Source: Clostridiales bacterium
GTDB lineage: Bacteria > Bacillota > Clostridia > Lachnospirales > Anaerotignaceae
DNA: 64,000 nt
Reading direction: 5' to 3'
NCBI GenBank assembly: GCA_018364635.1
Contig: JAGZLR010000002.1
Span: forward strand, 46,497-110,496
Part shown: positions 25,401 to 33,974 of the stretch, piece by piece
Layout: each line of letters opens with the position of its first letter
Position numbering within the stretch: position 1 is the stretch's first letter
Made by a program: the position numbers and the translations under genes
The notes under the pieces: generated by a model
Databases searched by the model: none
Told to the model about the DNA's origin: nothing
Seen by the model: only the letters and a program-made list of their open reading frames with translations

Positions 25401-27647
25401 ATGAGAAAATTAAATCAAACAGTCTCATATGAAAAGTTTGTAACTCGTCATAGACTTAAAACTATTTTTATATGTATAATTTTGATTTTTGTGATATTAC
25501 TGTTAATTTGGAATATCATAGGATTAAAAAATTTTCTAGAGTGGCGTACAGAAAATTATGTGGAAGATGTGTCAAACCAATTAGCGAGTGATGTTTCTCA
25601 TCATATGCAAGCGATAGAAATGTCTTTGAAACAAACGGCTAATACAATTCCGAAATTATCAGATCTTATTGATATAAAATTTTTTTTAGAGGAACAAACC
25701 CAGGAAACGACATTTGATAAACTACTCATTTTGGATCAGAATGAGAAGGTTATTTCCAAAAATTTTGGAAATATTATATGGAAAGACTTGCCTAGCGTTC
25801 AAGAATCTTTTGGTGGAAAGACAGAAATAACGATTATTGAGGGGCAAAATCTTGTCTTTTCTACATCAATCCCTGCTGGAGAACAAAGTGAAAAAGTTCT
25901 GCTTGGTATTTGTAGGAAAGAAAAGATCCAAGCATTGATTCAGCCGACAAGTTTTAAAGGTAAAGGATTAGCGTGTATTATAAATAATAAGGGAGAGGTG
26001 ATGATTTCTCCGACTAGCCTAAAACCATTTTTACAATTGGATAACATATTTAAAATGGGGATAAATCAGCAGACAGAAAATTCAATTGTACGAATGAGAC
26101 AGAATATGTTAAAAGAAATTTCGGGGACATTCCAATTTACTGCGATTGATAACTCTAGGTTAGTGTTAGCTTACCATGCTCTTGGTGTTAATGATTGGAT
26201 TCTATTAACTTTGGTGCCCGCAGATTTGATTTCTGGGAAAACGGAAATTTATATTCTCCGTATGTTTCTAATAGTTACAGGAATTATTGTTATTTTTATA
26301 TTGTGGATATTTTCCTTACGAACATTTTTCGCAGACAATAAAAAACAGCTGAAAATGATTGCGTTTATAGATCCTTTAACTGGAGGTATGAATCACGACG
26401 CGTTTCAAGTGGATTATGCCAAAAAGGCAAAAGTTATGGCGCCGAATACATATACTATTGTTCTTTTAAACATAAAGGATTTTAAACTAGTTAATGAAAA
26501 ATTTGGAGTACAAGCAGGTAATGAGACCTTAAAATATATTTATTCTAGTTTAGAACATCACATTGATCCTGAAAAAGAGAGTGTGGCTAGAGGTGATGGA
26601 GATCAGTTTTTTCTGTGCCTTAGAGAAAATAATGCTGATCGGGTTCAGAATAGACTTGATGGAATGATTCAAGAAATTCAATCGGCGGTACAATCAGCTG
26701 CCGCGAGTTATTGTCTTCCTATAATACAAGGGGCATATATTATTGATGATCCTCGATTAGATATTACAACGATTGAAGATCGTGTTAGGGCTGCAAGTAA
26801 AATAGAAAGTAGTTCCAAATGTTCTTTTTATAGTTCTGAGATTATGGAAAAATTGTCAAAAGATCAGGAGCTAAATATACTATTTGATAATTCTATTCGT
26901 AATTGTGATTTCCATTTATTTCTGCAGCCAAAAATTAGGCTCAAAGATGAAACAGTGGCAGGGGCAGAAGCTCTATGTCGGTGGATACATCCCCAAAAAG
27001 GAATTTTATCCCCAGGAGAATTTATACCGTTATTTGAGAAAAATGACAGGATTTGCCGTCTTGACCAATATATGTTTGAGAAGACATGCCAATATTTGAA
27101 AGATAGAATGGATCATCATAAAACTATATTTCCCATTTCTGTCAATTTATCTAGAGCGCATTTTAGACATAAAAATTTTTTGCAGCCTTTTATTCGGTTG
27201 AAAGAAATCTATCAAATTCCAGATGGAATGATAGAGCTAGAAATGACAGAGACTATTTTTTCTGATGAACGTCAGAGAAAAATGATAAAAAATTTTATAA
27301 GTGAAATTCATAAAAATGGATTTCGGTGTTCTTTAGACGATTTTGGTGTTGGATATTCTTCTTTGGCTTTATTGAAGGAATTTGAGGTGGATGTCATCAA
27401 GTTGGACCGACTTTTTTTCGCAGACATTTCTACGAAAAGAGCACAAAATGTAGTTTCATGTTTTATTGATCTTGCCAATAAACTTGGCATGGAGACTGTC
27501 GCAGAAGGAATTGAAACCAGTAAACAGCTGGAGTATCTATGCAGGATTAATTGTGGTATGGTTCAAGGATATATTTATTCAAAACCTCTTAGTGTTAAAA
27601 ACTTTGATCTTTGGATGACGTCTTTTGAAAGACAAAAAATAAAATGA
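25401..27647 (+). CDS. Cache-GGDEF-EAL membrane protein, probable c-di-GMP phosphodiesterase
   Basis: The 748-residue protein has a membrane segment at about 20-42, an extracellular Cache-like sensor, and a second membrane segment at about 296-318. A GGDEF domain (about 340-490) and an EAL domain (about 500-745) follow. The GGDEF motif reads DGDQF (near residue 396), having lost the second-position Gly context and the catalytic Glu, so cyclase activity is unlikely. The EAL domain keeps GAEALCRW, NLSRAHF, ELEMTET, SLDDFGVGYSS, VIKLD and TVAEGIE, all needed for phosphodiesterase action. It probably lowers c-di-GMP in response to an external ligand, favouring motility. Confidence 0.92.
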   Translation: MRKLNQTVSYEKFVTRHRLKTIFICIILIFVILLLIWNIIGLKNFLEWRTENYVEDVSNQLASDVSHHMQAIEMSLKQTANTIPKLSDLIDIKFFLEEQTQETTFDKLLILDQNEKVISKNFGNIIWKDLPSVQESFGGKTEITIIEGQNLVFSTSIPAGEQSEKVLLGICRKEKIQALIQPTSFKGKGLACIINNKGEVMISPTSLKPFLQLDNIFKMGINQQTENSIVRMRQNMLKEISGTFQFTAIDNSRLVLAYHALGVNDWILLTLVPADLISGKTEIYILRMFLIVTGIIVIFILWIFSLRTFFADNKKQLKMIAFIDPLTGGMNHDAFQVDYAKKAKVMAPNTYTIVLLNIKDFKLVNEKFGVQAGNETLKYIYSSLEHHIDPEKESVARGDGDQFFLCLRENNADRVQNRLDGMIQEIQSAVQSAAASYCLPIIQGAYIIDDPRLDITTIEDRVRAASKIESSSKCSFYSSEIMEKLSKDQELNILFDNSIRNCDFHLFLQPKIRLKDETVAGAEALCRWIHPQKGILSPGEFIPLFEKNDRICRLDQYMFEKTCQYLKDRMDHHKTIFPISVNLSRAHFRHKNFLQPFIRLKEIYQIPDGMIELEMTETIFSDERQRKMIKNFISEIHKNGFRCSLDDFGVGYSSLALLKEFEVDVIKLDRLFFADISTKRAQNVVSCFIDLANKLGMETVAEGIETSKQLEYLCRINCGMVQGYIYSKPLSVKNFDLWMTSFERQKIK

Positions 27648-27777
27648 TATAATAATTTGTACGATTTATTGGTAGCTATTTTTGGTTCTATAAAAGGTAT
27701 TATGATTGAAAAAAAGATCGGATTGGAGTAAACTCAAAATCAATACTTTAATCAAACAAATCAGTGGAGGAACTAAA

Positions 27778-28914
27778 ATGGCACCATCAAGCATTTATAT
27801 TCATATTCCTTTTTGTGTTAAAAAGTGTGGATACTGCGATTTTTTATCTTTTAGTAAGTCAGAAGAAATATTTGAGGAGTATATTATAGCTGTACTGAGA
27901 GAATTACAGGAGAAAAAAGAAGAGTTAAGTGAACATAAGATACAAACAATTTTTATTGGGGGAGGCACACCATCGATGTTACCTCCTAAAATGTTAGGAA
28001 AAATTATGAGTTTTCTGATGGATCATTGTAATCTTGCAGATAACATTGAGATCACAATGGAGGTAAATCCAGGAACGATGGAGATTTCCAAATTGCGGGA
28101 GTGGAAATCTATGGAGATTAATCGATTAAGCATTGGCTTACAGGCATGGCAGAATAGACTGCTGAAGGTACTTGGCCGTATTCACACTTGTGAGGAATTT
28201 ATTAAAAATTATGTACAAGCGAGGGATGCAGGCTTTCAAAATATCAATCTTGATATCATGTTTGCTCTCCCTAGCCAAACGTTGAATGACTGGGAGGAAA
28301 CATTAGAGAATGTGTTAAAACTAAGACCTCAGCATGTTTCTGCCTATAGCCTTATTTATGAAGACGGGACTCCGTTTATGGAGAAGTTGCGTGCAGGAAA
28401 GTTAGAAGAGACTTCTGAAGAGTTAGACAGAACAATGTATGCCTTGGCAAAGAAAATGATGTGGGATAAAGGATATCAGCAATATGAGATATCTAATTTT
28501 TCTTTACCTGGATTTGAGAGCCAACATAATTGTGTCTATTGGAGAGATGAGGAATATTGGGGAATTGGTTTAGGTTCTCACTCTTATGTAAATGGTATTA
28601 GATATGCTAATACTAGAGACTTGAAAAAATATTTAGCATCACATGGCAAACGAGAAGCAATAACAGAGCAGATAGAGAAACTTTCTCTAGAGACACAAAT
28701 GGCTGAGTTTATGTTTATGGGATTAAGGCTGACACAGGGTGTTGAGAAAGATAGATTTTATCAGCGCTTTGGTGAAGAAATGCTTCATGTATATGAAAAG
28801 GAAATTTCCCAGTTGATAGAAGAAGGGTTATTAGACTATAGGAAGGATAGAATTTGCTTGACAGAGCGAGGAATAGATATTTCTAATTATGTGTTTGAAA
28901 AATTTCTGTTGTAG
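27778..28914 (+). CDS. hemW: Radical SAM heme chaperone HemW
   Basis: This 378-residue radical SAM protein carries the 4Fe-4S motif C13-x3-C17-x2-C20 (FCVKKCGYC), GGGTPS and the HemW C-terminal domain. HemW-type proteins lack the extra N-terminal cysteine region of HemN and bind or insert heme rather than oxidising coproporphyrinogen. ATG 27778 is chosen because of GGAGG 10 bases before it; a TTG at 27706 has none. In many Firmicutes hemW precedes hrcA directly. Here 3.3 kb of regulators and redox genes intervene. Confidence 0.93.
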   Translation: MAPSSIYIHIPFCVKKCGYCDFLSFSKSEEIFEEYIIAVLRELQEKKEELSEHKIQTIFIGGGTPSMLPPKMLGKIMSFLMDHCNLADNIEITMEVNPGTMEISKLREWKSMEINRLSIGLQAWQNRLLKVLGRIHTCEEFIKNYVQARDAGFQNINLDIMFALPSQTLNDWEETLENVLKLRPQHVSAYSLIYEDGTPFMEKLRAGKLEETSEELDRTMYALAKKMMWDKGYQQYEISNFSLPGFESQHNCVYWRDEEYWGIGLGSHSYVNGIRYANTRDLKKYLASHGKREAITEQIEKLSLETQMAEFMFMGLRLTQGVEKDRFYQRFGEEMLHVYEKEISQLIEEGLLDYRKDRICLTERGIDISNYVFEKFLL

Positions 28915-28942
28915 AAAAAAGGCCGTTAATCCGGCCTTTTTT
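28915..28942. terminator. Bidirectional terminator between hemW and the Crp/Fnr gene
   Basis: AAAAAAGGCCG (28915-28925) pairs with CGGCCTTTTTT (28932-28942). It lies between convergent genes. Confidence 0.9.
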
Positions 28943-29612
28943 CTATATTTTTTAAGCGAAAGGTATTTTTTTGGAAATTCAATATGCCTTCAGCTTTTAG
29001 GCGACTTAATTCATTGGACATTGCGCTGCGATCTACAGAAAGAAAATCAGCTAACTGTTGCCGATTGAATGGAATCTGAAAAATAGCACTGCCAGCTTTC
29101 ATACATTCATCAGATAAGTAGCTAAGAAGTTTTTCTCTTGTAGTACGTTTGGTCAGATAACCTATTTTTTTTGTGAGAAATAGATTTTTTTCTGCTAAGA
29201 CATTGACAAGATTTAGAATAAGGCGATTATGAAATTCGCAGTTGGAAGGACAAGTTTTTAAAATTTTTCGGAGATCAAAAAGCAGAACTTCACTTCGCTG
29301 TGCTGCGGCCACATTAACATTGGTTGTTATATTAGAAGCTGCGATGGTCTCACCAAAGGTTTGTCCAGGTAATATCTCTGAAAGGATAGAACGGTTACCC
29401 CAAAAATCTTCGCGAAAAATATGAATAGATCCTGAGATGACAAGACCTATGCTCATAATAGTTTCTCCGCGACGGTAAATATAAGTTCCTTTTTCCACTA
29501 TTTTTTGTTGTGGGGATAGACAGGACAACATAGCATCTATTTCTGTGGCATCTGTACCCTGAAATAAAGTCGAATTTCGAATAATAGTTAAGTTTTTCAT
29601 GGAACCACTCAT
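28926..29612 (-). CDS. Crp/Fnr family transcriptional regulator
   Basis: The 228-residue protein has an N-terminal cyclic-nucleotide-type beta-barrel (about 20-120; GTYIYRRGETIMSIGLVISG, LPGQTFGE) and a C-terminal Crp-type winged helix (RQQLADFLSVDRSAMSNELSRLK). The Fnr cysteine cluster at the N terminus is absent. The cysteines seen (in the CLSPQ, TCPSNC and DECM contexts) do not form a classic 4Fe-4S motif. The effector is unknown. It is divergent from a ferredoxin-type gene with a shared 83-base control region, so that gene is a likely target. A second in-frame ATG lies 12 bases downstream. Confidence 0.88.
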   Translation of the reverse strand: MSGSMKNLTIIRNSTLFQGTDATEIDAMLSCLSPQQKIVEKGTYIYRRGETIMSIGLVISGSIHIFREDFWGNRSILSEILPGQTFGETIAASNITTNVNVAAAQRSEVLLFDLRKILKTCPSNCEFHNRLILNLVNVLAEKNLFLTKKIGYLTKRTTREKLLSYLSDECMKAGSAIFQIPFNRQQLADFLSVDRSAMSNELSRLKAEGILNFQKNTFRLKNIEKRPD

Positions 29613-29616
29613 TTCT

Positions 29617-29630
29617 GTTGTAAAAACAAC
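29617..29630. promoter_or_regulatory. Candidate Crp/Fnr operator
   Basis: Perfect inverted repeat GTTGT-AAAA-ACAAC just upstream of the regulator gene, in the region shared with the divergent ferredoxin gene. The assignment rests on symmetry and position. Confidence 0.42.
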
Positions 29631-29695
29631 TGTTTTGTATCCAGTATTTTAGTATATTAATATTATAAAGTCAATGGCTATAGGAGGATTTAAGT

Positions 29696-30382
29696 ATGAT
29701 ACGAAAGATTATTGTTATTGATAAAGAAAAATGTAATGGATGTGGCGCTTGTGCTCATGCTTGTCATGAGGGGGCTATTGAAATGGTTAATGGTACGGCG
29801 CAGCTCATTCGAGAGGATTATTGTGATGGATTAGGTGATTGTCTGCCTACCTGTCCTACAGGAGCCATTACCTTTGAGGAGAGAGAAGCAGCTGCCTATG
29901 ATGCAGAAGCTGTCAAAGTCCATATGGAAAAAAGACAAAAACCAATTTCAACAGGATGCCCAGGAAGTATGCCCAAAATGATTTCCAAGGAAGATAGGGC
30001 TGAAAGATCAGATTGCGTGATGTCAAGACTTATGCAATGGCCAGTTCAAATGAAGCTATTACCAGTCCAAGCGCCATATTATCATCAAGCAGAGTTGTTG
30101 ATCGCAGCGGATTGTACAGCGTTTGCATATGGAAATTTTCATGAGGAGTTTATGCGCAATAAAGTTACAATGATTGGTTGTCCAAAGTTAGATATGGTTC
30201 ATTATGAGCAAAAATTGACTGAAATATTAAAAAATAATGATATAAAATCAGTTACAGTGGTTCGAATGGAAGTGCCGTGCTGCGGTGGTTTGGAGAGAAT
30301 GGTGAAAGAAGCATGGAATAATAGTGGTAAGGATATTCCATTTCAGGTCGCTGTGATTTCTGTCAATGGGAAAAAACTATAA
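29696..30382 (+). CDS. Two-cluster 4Fe-4S ferredoxin-type protein
   Basis: The first 65 residues of this 228-residue protein form a bacterial 2[4Fe-4S] ferredoxin domain (CNGCGACAHACHEGA; CDGLGDCLPTCPTGA). The second cluster has a longer spacing (CDGLGDC). A 150-residue C-terminal domain contains two cysteine motifs, MIGCPKLD and VPCCGG, plus a conserved GCPGSMPK near residue 95, suggesting further metal or redox sites. Proteins of this layout commonly sit beside Crp/Fnr regulators in clostridia. A role in electron transfer under oxidative or nitrosative stress is inference. GGAGG precedes the ATG. Confidence 0.85.
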   Translation: MIRKIIVIDKEKCNGCGACAHACHEGAIEMVNGTAQLIREDYCDGLGDCLPTCPTGAITFEEREAAAYDAEAVKVHMEKRQKPISTGCPGSMPKMISKEDRAERSDCVMSRLMQWPVQMKLLPVQAPYYHQAELLIAADCTAFAYGNFHEEFMRNKVTMIGCPKLDMVHYEQKLTEILKNNDIKSVTVVRMEVPCCGGLERMVKEAWNNSGKDIPFQVAVISVNGKKL

Positions 30383-30440
30383 TATAAAAGAATGGCAAGG
30401 ATATCCTAGACCAAGTCAACTTTGAATAGTTCTTTAACAT

Positions 30441-30480
30441 AAAAAACTTCCACAGGATTGTTATTTTGTGGAAGTTTTTT
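30441..30480 (+). terminator. Intrinsic terminator after the ferredoxin-type gene
   Basis: AAAAAACTTCCACA (30441-30454) pairs with TGTGGAAGTTTTTT (30467-30480). The rest of the interval to 30712 shows no gene and no clear structure. Confidence 0.85.
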
Positions 30481-30712
30481 ATTGAAAAATCTTATTAAGA
30501 GATTTTGTTGCTTACAGTGGTCTTGATCTAGAACTAATTTAGAAACTATGATAGAAATATCTAAAGTTGATGAGATGATAGATTGACCCCATAGCAGAAT
30601 CAATAATTTAGTAAAAATTGCGGTTTAGAGGATTCTGGTATGTGGCCGAGAAAATTTATATATATTTCTAGCATACATTCTAGTACATTGATCTTTTGTT
30701 ATATCTAGAGTG

Positions 30713-31012
30713 TTATAGTGCTAAAGGAGGAGAGTGATTTATTTTTGTAAAATCGTTTTGGACATGGTCTTCGCTCTGTTCATTGATAGATTCTTTTAGC
30801 ACTTTCCCTGGATGAAATACGATTCGTTTTCGGAAAGATCCACGTAGTTTTTGCCTAGACTGGAAAGTTCCAAAGCCAGAAAGTTTAACTGGTTCGCCAG
30901 AAGCAATTTTTTGTATTAGCACATCAAACAGGTTGTCTGTCAGTCGTTTGGCTTCAATTTGTGTAATTTTTAATCTATGGGCTAATACTAAGGTTAATTC
31001 CTTTCTATTCAT
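30713..31012 (-). CDS. HU/IHF-like DNA-binding protein with shortened arm
   Basis: This 99-residue protein begins like HU (MNRKELTLVLAHRLKITQIEAKRL) and has the 'GEPVKLSGFGTF' turn. The beta-arm between GTF and HPGK is about 16 residues instead of about 28 and lacks the RNP tip that inserts into the DNA minor groove. The C terminus then runs some 20 residues beyond the usual end (EDHVQNDFTKINHSPPLAL). It is therefore a divergent paralogue, perhaps with altered DNA bending. A strong GGAGG precedes the ATG. It is a single-gene unit. Confidence 0.85.
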   Translation of the reverse strand: MNRKELTLVLAHRLKITQIEAKRLTDNLFDVLIQKIASGEPVKLSGFGTFQSRQKLRGSFRKRIVFHPGKVLKESINEQSEDHVQNDFTKINHSPPLAL

Positions 31013-31142
31013 TTGTCATCCTCCTTTTTCATTTGACTAATTTATATAGTTGGTTGTAAATAAAATAATAGTGGCCACTGTTTTATATGACTTTTTAATA
31101 TCTATAGTCATTATAGCGTAAAGAGTTTCTTATGTCTACTAT

Positions 31143-31173
31143 AAAATGACCAAAATATATATTTAGTCATTTT
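31143..31173. repeat. AT-rich inverted repeat upstream of the HU-like gene
   Basis: AAAATGAC (31143-31150) and GTCATTTT (31166-31173) are perfect inverted arms 15 bases apart. They lie in the 310-base interval between the divergent HU-like and TetR genes, a possible operator. Confidence 0.4.
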
Positions 31174-31264
31174 TGATGAAACACTATAACAATGAAGCTT
31201 AAATTAGCAAACGGGAATATTCTTCAGTTCGTTATTTTTCTTTTATAGTTTTATGAAAAAATTG

Positions 31265-31312
31265 TTCACATCGAAGAGTGATTCGTTTATAATAAAATCC
31301 ATACCAGTATGG
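31265..31312 (+). promoter_or_regulatory. Promoter and palindromic operator of the TetR gene
   Basis: TTCACA (31265-31270), 17 bases, TATAAT (31288-31293) is a good sigma-A promoter. Six bases later the perfect palindrome CCATAC-CA-GTATGG (31299-31312) covers the expected start site and overlaps the GGAGG of the gene. Autoregulation by the encoded TetR protein is the likely reason. Confidence 0.6.
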
Positions 31313-31322
31313 AGGAATTGAT

Positions 31323-31901
31323 ATGCCAAAAATGTTTTCAGATATCGAAAAAGATAATCAGCGTAATATGCTGTTTGAAAAAGGTCTGCATATGATTATG
31401 GAGCAGGGATATAAAAATGTAACGGTGGACGAGTTGGTAAAATTGATTGGTTCATCTAAAGGATATTTTTATCGTTTGTTTGAATCAAAAGAAGAGTTTT
31501 TTTTACAGGCAATTGGCTGTCAGATGAAGAAGCACCTGGAGATTCTCTCTGCTGCACGCAACAGAGGTGCTTGTCCTGATGAAATTAGTCAGCTTTATAA
31601 AAAACTTTTTCTACAGGCAAATTATACTAATTATATGGATCTATTTTATATTCAATCAAAGGTCAGCAAAGAGAAGTGGAAACAGTTCCGTGATTTTGAG
31701 GAAGACCATTATATTCAAGTGGTAAAATTATTGGGAAAAGATCCGGCAATTTGTGATCCTAAAGTGCTTAGTAATCTTTCTGCTATGATTTATCTTTCCT
31801 TTGGAATGACACAATACTCTCCATATTTATTTGAGGAGAAGAATGAAGCTGTCTTAGATATTCTGCTTTCCACAATGCATCGCTATGTAGCGGAGCACTA
31901 A
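31323..31901 (+). CDS. TetR/AcrR family transcriptional regulator
   Basis: This 192-residue protein has an N-terminal TetR helix-turn-helix (FEKGLHMIMEQGYKNVTVDE, then SSKGYFYRLFESKEEFFLQAI) and an unclassified helical ligand domain. A palindrome over its own start region suggests self-repression. No efflux or enzyme gene is adjacent, so the other target is unknown. It is flanked upstream by the HU-like gene and downstream by the heat-shock operon. Confidence 0.9.
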   Translation: MPKMFSDIEKDNQRNMLFEKGLHMIMEQGYKNVTVDELVKLIGSSKGYFYRLFESKEEFFLQAIGCQMKKHLEILSAARNRGACPDEISQLYKKLFLQANYTNYMDLFYIQSKVSKEKWKQFRDFEEDHYIQVVKLLGKDPAICDPKVLSNLSAMIYLSFGMTQYSPYLFEEKNEAVLDILLSTMHRYVAEH

Positions 31902-31966
31902 AGTATTTTGCTTTTAGTCACAGTGTAAATTTAAAGTAATCTTTTTGAGGAAATTATAAATTGATG

Positions 31967-32019
31967 ATAACAGATAATTCAGAACCTGCTGACTACAGAG
32001 CTTTTGGATTATCTGTTAT
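31967..32019 (+). terminator. Long-loop hairpin after the TetR gene
   Basis: ATAACAGATAAT (31967-31978) pairs perfectly with ATTATCTGTTAT (32008-32019), 12 bp with a 29-base loop, followed by TTTATG. Probable terminator, with a weak T run. The rest of the 361-base interval to hrcA holds only the heat-shock promoter and CIRCE. Confidence 0.5.
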
Positions 32020-32177
32020 TTATGTGCATCGTGTTCGAGAAAAATATTTGATGTATATAAGTAGAAAATGAAGGGAATAAGGGCAATAACTATAGAAAGA
32101 AATGCTCCGTTGCTTTTGGATATAGAAGAAGCCAATACTATTTTTTATAGAAAATGAAAAAAACTTTCATTTAGCCC

Positions 32178-32206
32178 TTGACATTATGGTACGCAAGTGA
32201 TATCTT
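32178..32206 (+). promoter_or_regulatory. Sigma-A promoter of the hrcA-grpE-dnaK-dnaJ operon
   Basis: TTGACA (32178-32183), 17 bases, TATCTT (32201-32206), 12 bases before the CIRCE. Confidence 0.78.
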
Positions 32207-32217
32207 TAAATCATGAA

Positions 32218-32244
32218 TTAGCACTCGATTCAAATGAGTGCTAA
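32218..32244 (+). promoter_or_regulatory. CIRCE operator (HrcA binding site)
   Basis: TTAGCACTC-N9-GAGTGCTAA, a perfect match to the CIRCE consensus. It lies in the transcribed leader of hrcA. HrcA bound here represses the operon at normal temperature. Confidence 0.97.
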
Positions 32245-32271
32245 CAGACTGCGGTAGAGGGAGTGAGCAGG

Positions 32272-33318
32272 GTGTCATTGAATGAAAGAAAAATAAAAAT
32301 TTTACAGGCAATCATCAATGATTATATTGCAACTGCCGAACCGGTTGGCTCCAGAACGATTGCTAAAAAATATGATTTAGGCATTTCTTCCGCTACAATT
32401 CGTAATGAGATGAGTGATTTGGAAGAGATGGGATTGATTGTTCAGCCGCATGCTTCTGCTGGAAGGATACCATCAGATTTAGGTTATCGCCTCTATGTAG
32501 ACCGTATTATGCAGCAAAAAGAGCTGATGGAGGATCAGGAGAGATTTTTAGAGAGTGTTGTGGCTAGGAATATTAATCAAATTGATTATTTGATGGATGA
32601 GACCGCAAGAGCACTTTCAAAGCTAACGAATTACACAACGATTATATCAGAGCCGGCATTAAAGAAGACAAAACTGAAACAAATTCGTTTGGTGCCGCTG
32701 GACAGCAGAAGCGTTATGTTGGTGATTGCCACAGAAGAAAATTTTATTAGAAATCAAATTATATCTGTTCCCCAAGCCCCTGATGATGATACATTAAATA
32801 TTATATCGGCAAGGATTAATTCTTGCTTGAAAGGGCACACATTGGAAGATATCGATGACAATACAGTGTTGTTGTTGCAACAGGAATTAGGTGAAAACCG
32901 CAGTATGCTACAGCCGATTTTGATGGCGGTAGAAAAGACGATTCATTCTGCGGAAAAAAGTCAGATTCATATGAGCGGTACAAAAAATATCTTAGGTTTT
33001 CCAGAATTTAGTGATGTAGAAAAGGCAAAGGATTTATTCCAAACCTTGGAAGAAAAAAATGTCTTAGTTTCACTTTTGGGCGAAGCACCACAGGAAGGGT
33101 TACAAATTTTGATAGGAAATGAAAATACAATCCAGGAAATGAAAGGTTGCAGTGTCATTCGTACTTCCTACAGCCTTGGGGACAACACAACAGGACAAAT
33201 TGGAATTATAGGCCCTACAAGAATGAATTATTCCCAGGTTGTGTCTGTATTAAATGGTATGGTCAGGAATATTGAAAAGGTACTTCGTGCACTAGGAAAA
33301 GATCATCAGGATCCATAG
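32272..33318 (+). CDS. hrcA: Heat-inducible transcription repressor HrcA
   Basis: HrcA represses class I heat-shock genes by binding CIRCE and needs GroEL for activity. The 348-residue protein has the N-terminal winged helix (LNERKIKILQAIINDYIATA, EPVGSRTIAKKYDLGISSATIRNEM, LEEMGLIVQPHASAGRIPSD) and the HrcA-specific C-terminal domain. The GTG at 32272 has GAGGGAG 8 bases upstream. An in-frame GTG at 32263 lies inside that site. It is the first gene of the operon. Confidence 0.97.
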   Translation: MSLNERKIKILQAIINDYIATAEPVGSRTIAKKYDLGISSATIRNEMSDLEEMGLIVQPHASAGRIPSDLGYRLYVDRIMQQKELMEDQERFLESVVARNINQIDYLMDETARALSKLTNYTTIISEPALKKTKLKQIRLVPLDSRSVMLVIATEENFIRNQIISVPQAPDDDTLNIISARINSCLKGHTLEDIDDNTVLLLQQELGENRSMLQPILMAVEKTIHSAEKSQIHMSGTKNILGFPEFSDVEKAKDLFQTLEEKNVLVSLLGEAPQEGLQILIGNENTIQEMKGCSVIRTSYSLGDNTTGQIGIIGPTRMNYSQVVSVLNGMVRNIEKVLRALGKDHQDP

Positions 33319-33340
33319 GAATAGAAAAGAGGTAGAAAAC

Positions 33341-33922
33341 GTGGATAACGAAAATAAAGAAATGAATCAGCAGCAAGAGCTGGAAAGCGCCGAAGAAAAA
33401 CAAGAGAAAATGGTTGAAGAAGAGTGTTTGGAAACTGTGGAAGAGGCTGAGTCTGTAGAGGTATATTCCAAGGAGGAGTATGAGAAACTGGAGACGCAGG
33501 TAAAAGAATTACAGGATAAGTATCTGAGGACGTTTGCGGAGTTTGATAACTTTAGAAAACGGACCATAAAAGAAAAAGCTGGGATGTTTGATGATGGTGT
33601 AAGAGAGACAGTAGAAAAGATTATTCCGGTTTTGGATAATTTTGAGCGTGCAGTGGAAGCACAAAAGGATAAGGATGAAGTACAGGATGCGTTCTATAAA
33701 GGTGTCAATATGATTTTGAAACAGTTTACGGAAACAATGTCGGCACTAGGAGTGGAACCAATTAAAGCAGTAGGCGAAAAGTTTGATCCAAATCTTCATG
33801 CAGCAGTAGCCCATGAAGATAACGAAGAATATGGTGAAAATGAAGTTATTCTGGAAATGCAGAAGGGCTATCAATATAAAGGAAAAGTGATCCGTCCAAG
33901 TATGGTAAAGGTTGCAAACTGA
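33341..33922 (+). CDS. grpE: Nucleotide exchange factor GrpE
   Basis: This 193-residue co-chaperone releases ADP from DnaK. A long, very acidic N-terminal helix (about 1-60) precedes the conserved core: DKYLRTFAEFDNFRKRT, then PVLDNFERAVEA, and the C-terminal VILEMQKGYQYKGKVIRPSMVKVA. It starts at GTG 33341 with AGAGG 8 bases before it. It lies 22 bases after hrcA and 52 bases before dnaK. Confidence 0.97.
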   Translation: MDNENKEMNQQQELESAEEKQEKMVEEECLETVEEAESVEVYSKEEYEKLETQVKELQDKYLRTFAEFDNFRKRTIKEKAGMFDDGVRETVEKIIPVLDNFERAVEAQKDKDEVQDAFYKGVNMILKQFTETMSALGVEPIKAVGEKFDPNLHAAVAHEDNEEYGENEVILEMQKGYQYKGKVIRPSMVKVAN

Positions 33923-33974
33923 CGGATTTAAGTTGAGAAAACGACAATTACTTTCATCTTAGGAGGAATTTATT

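Noticed and set aside
30406..30603. 65-codon minus-strand frame after the ferredoxin-type gene
   Set aside because: It runs through the terminator at 30441-30480 and has no ribosome-binding site.
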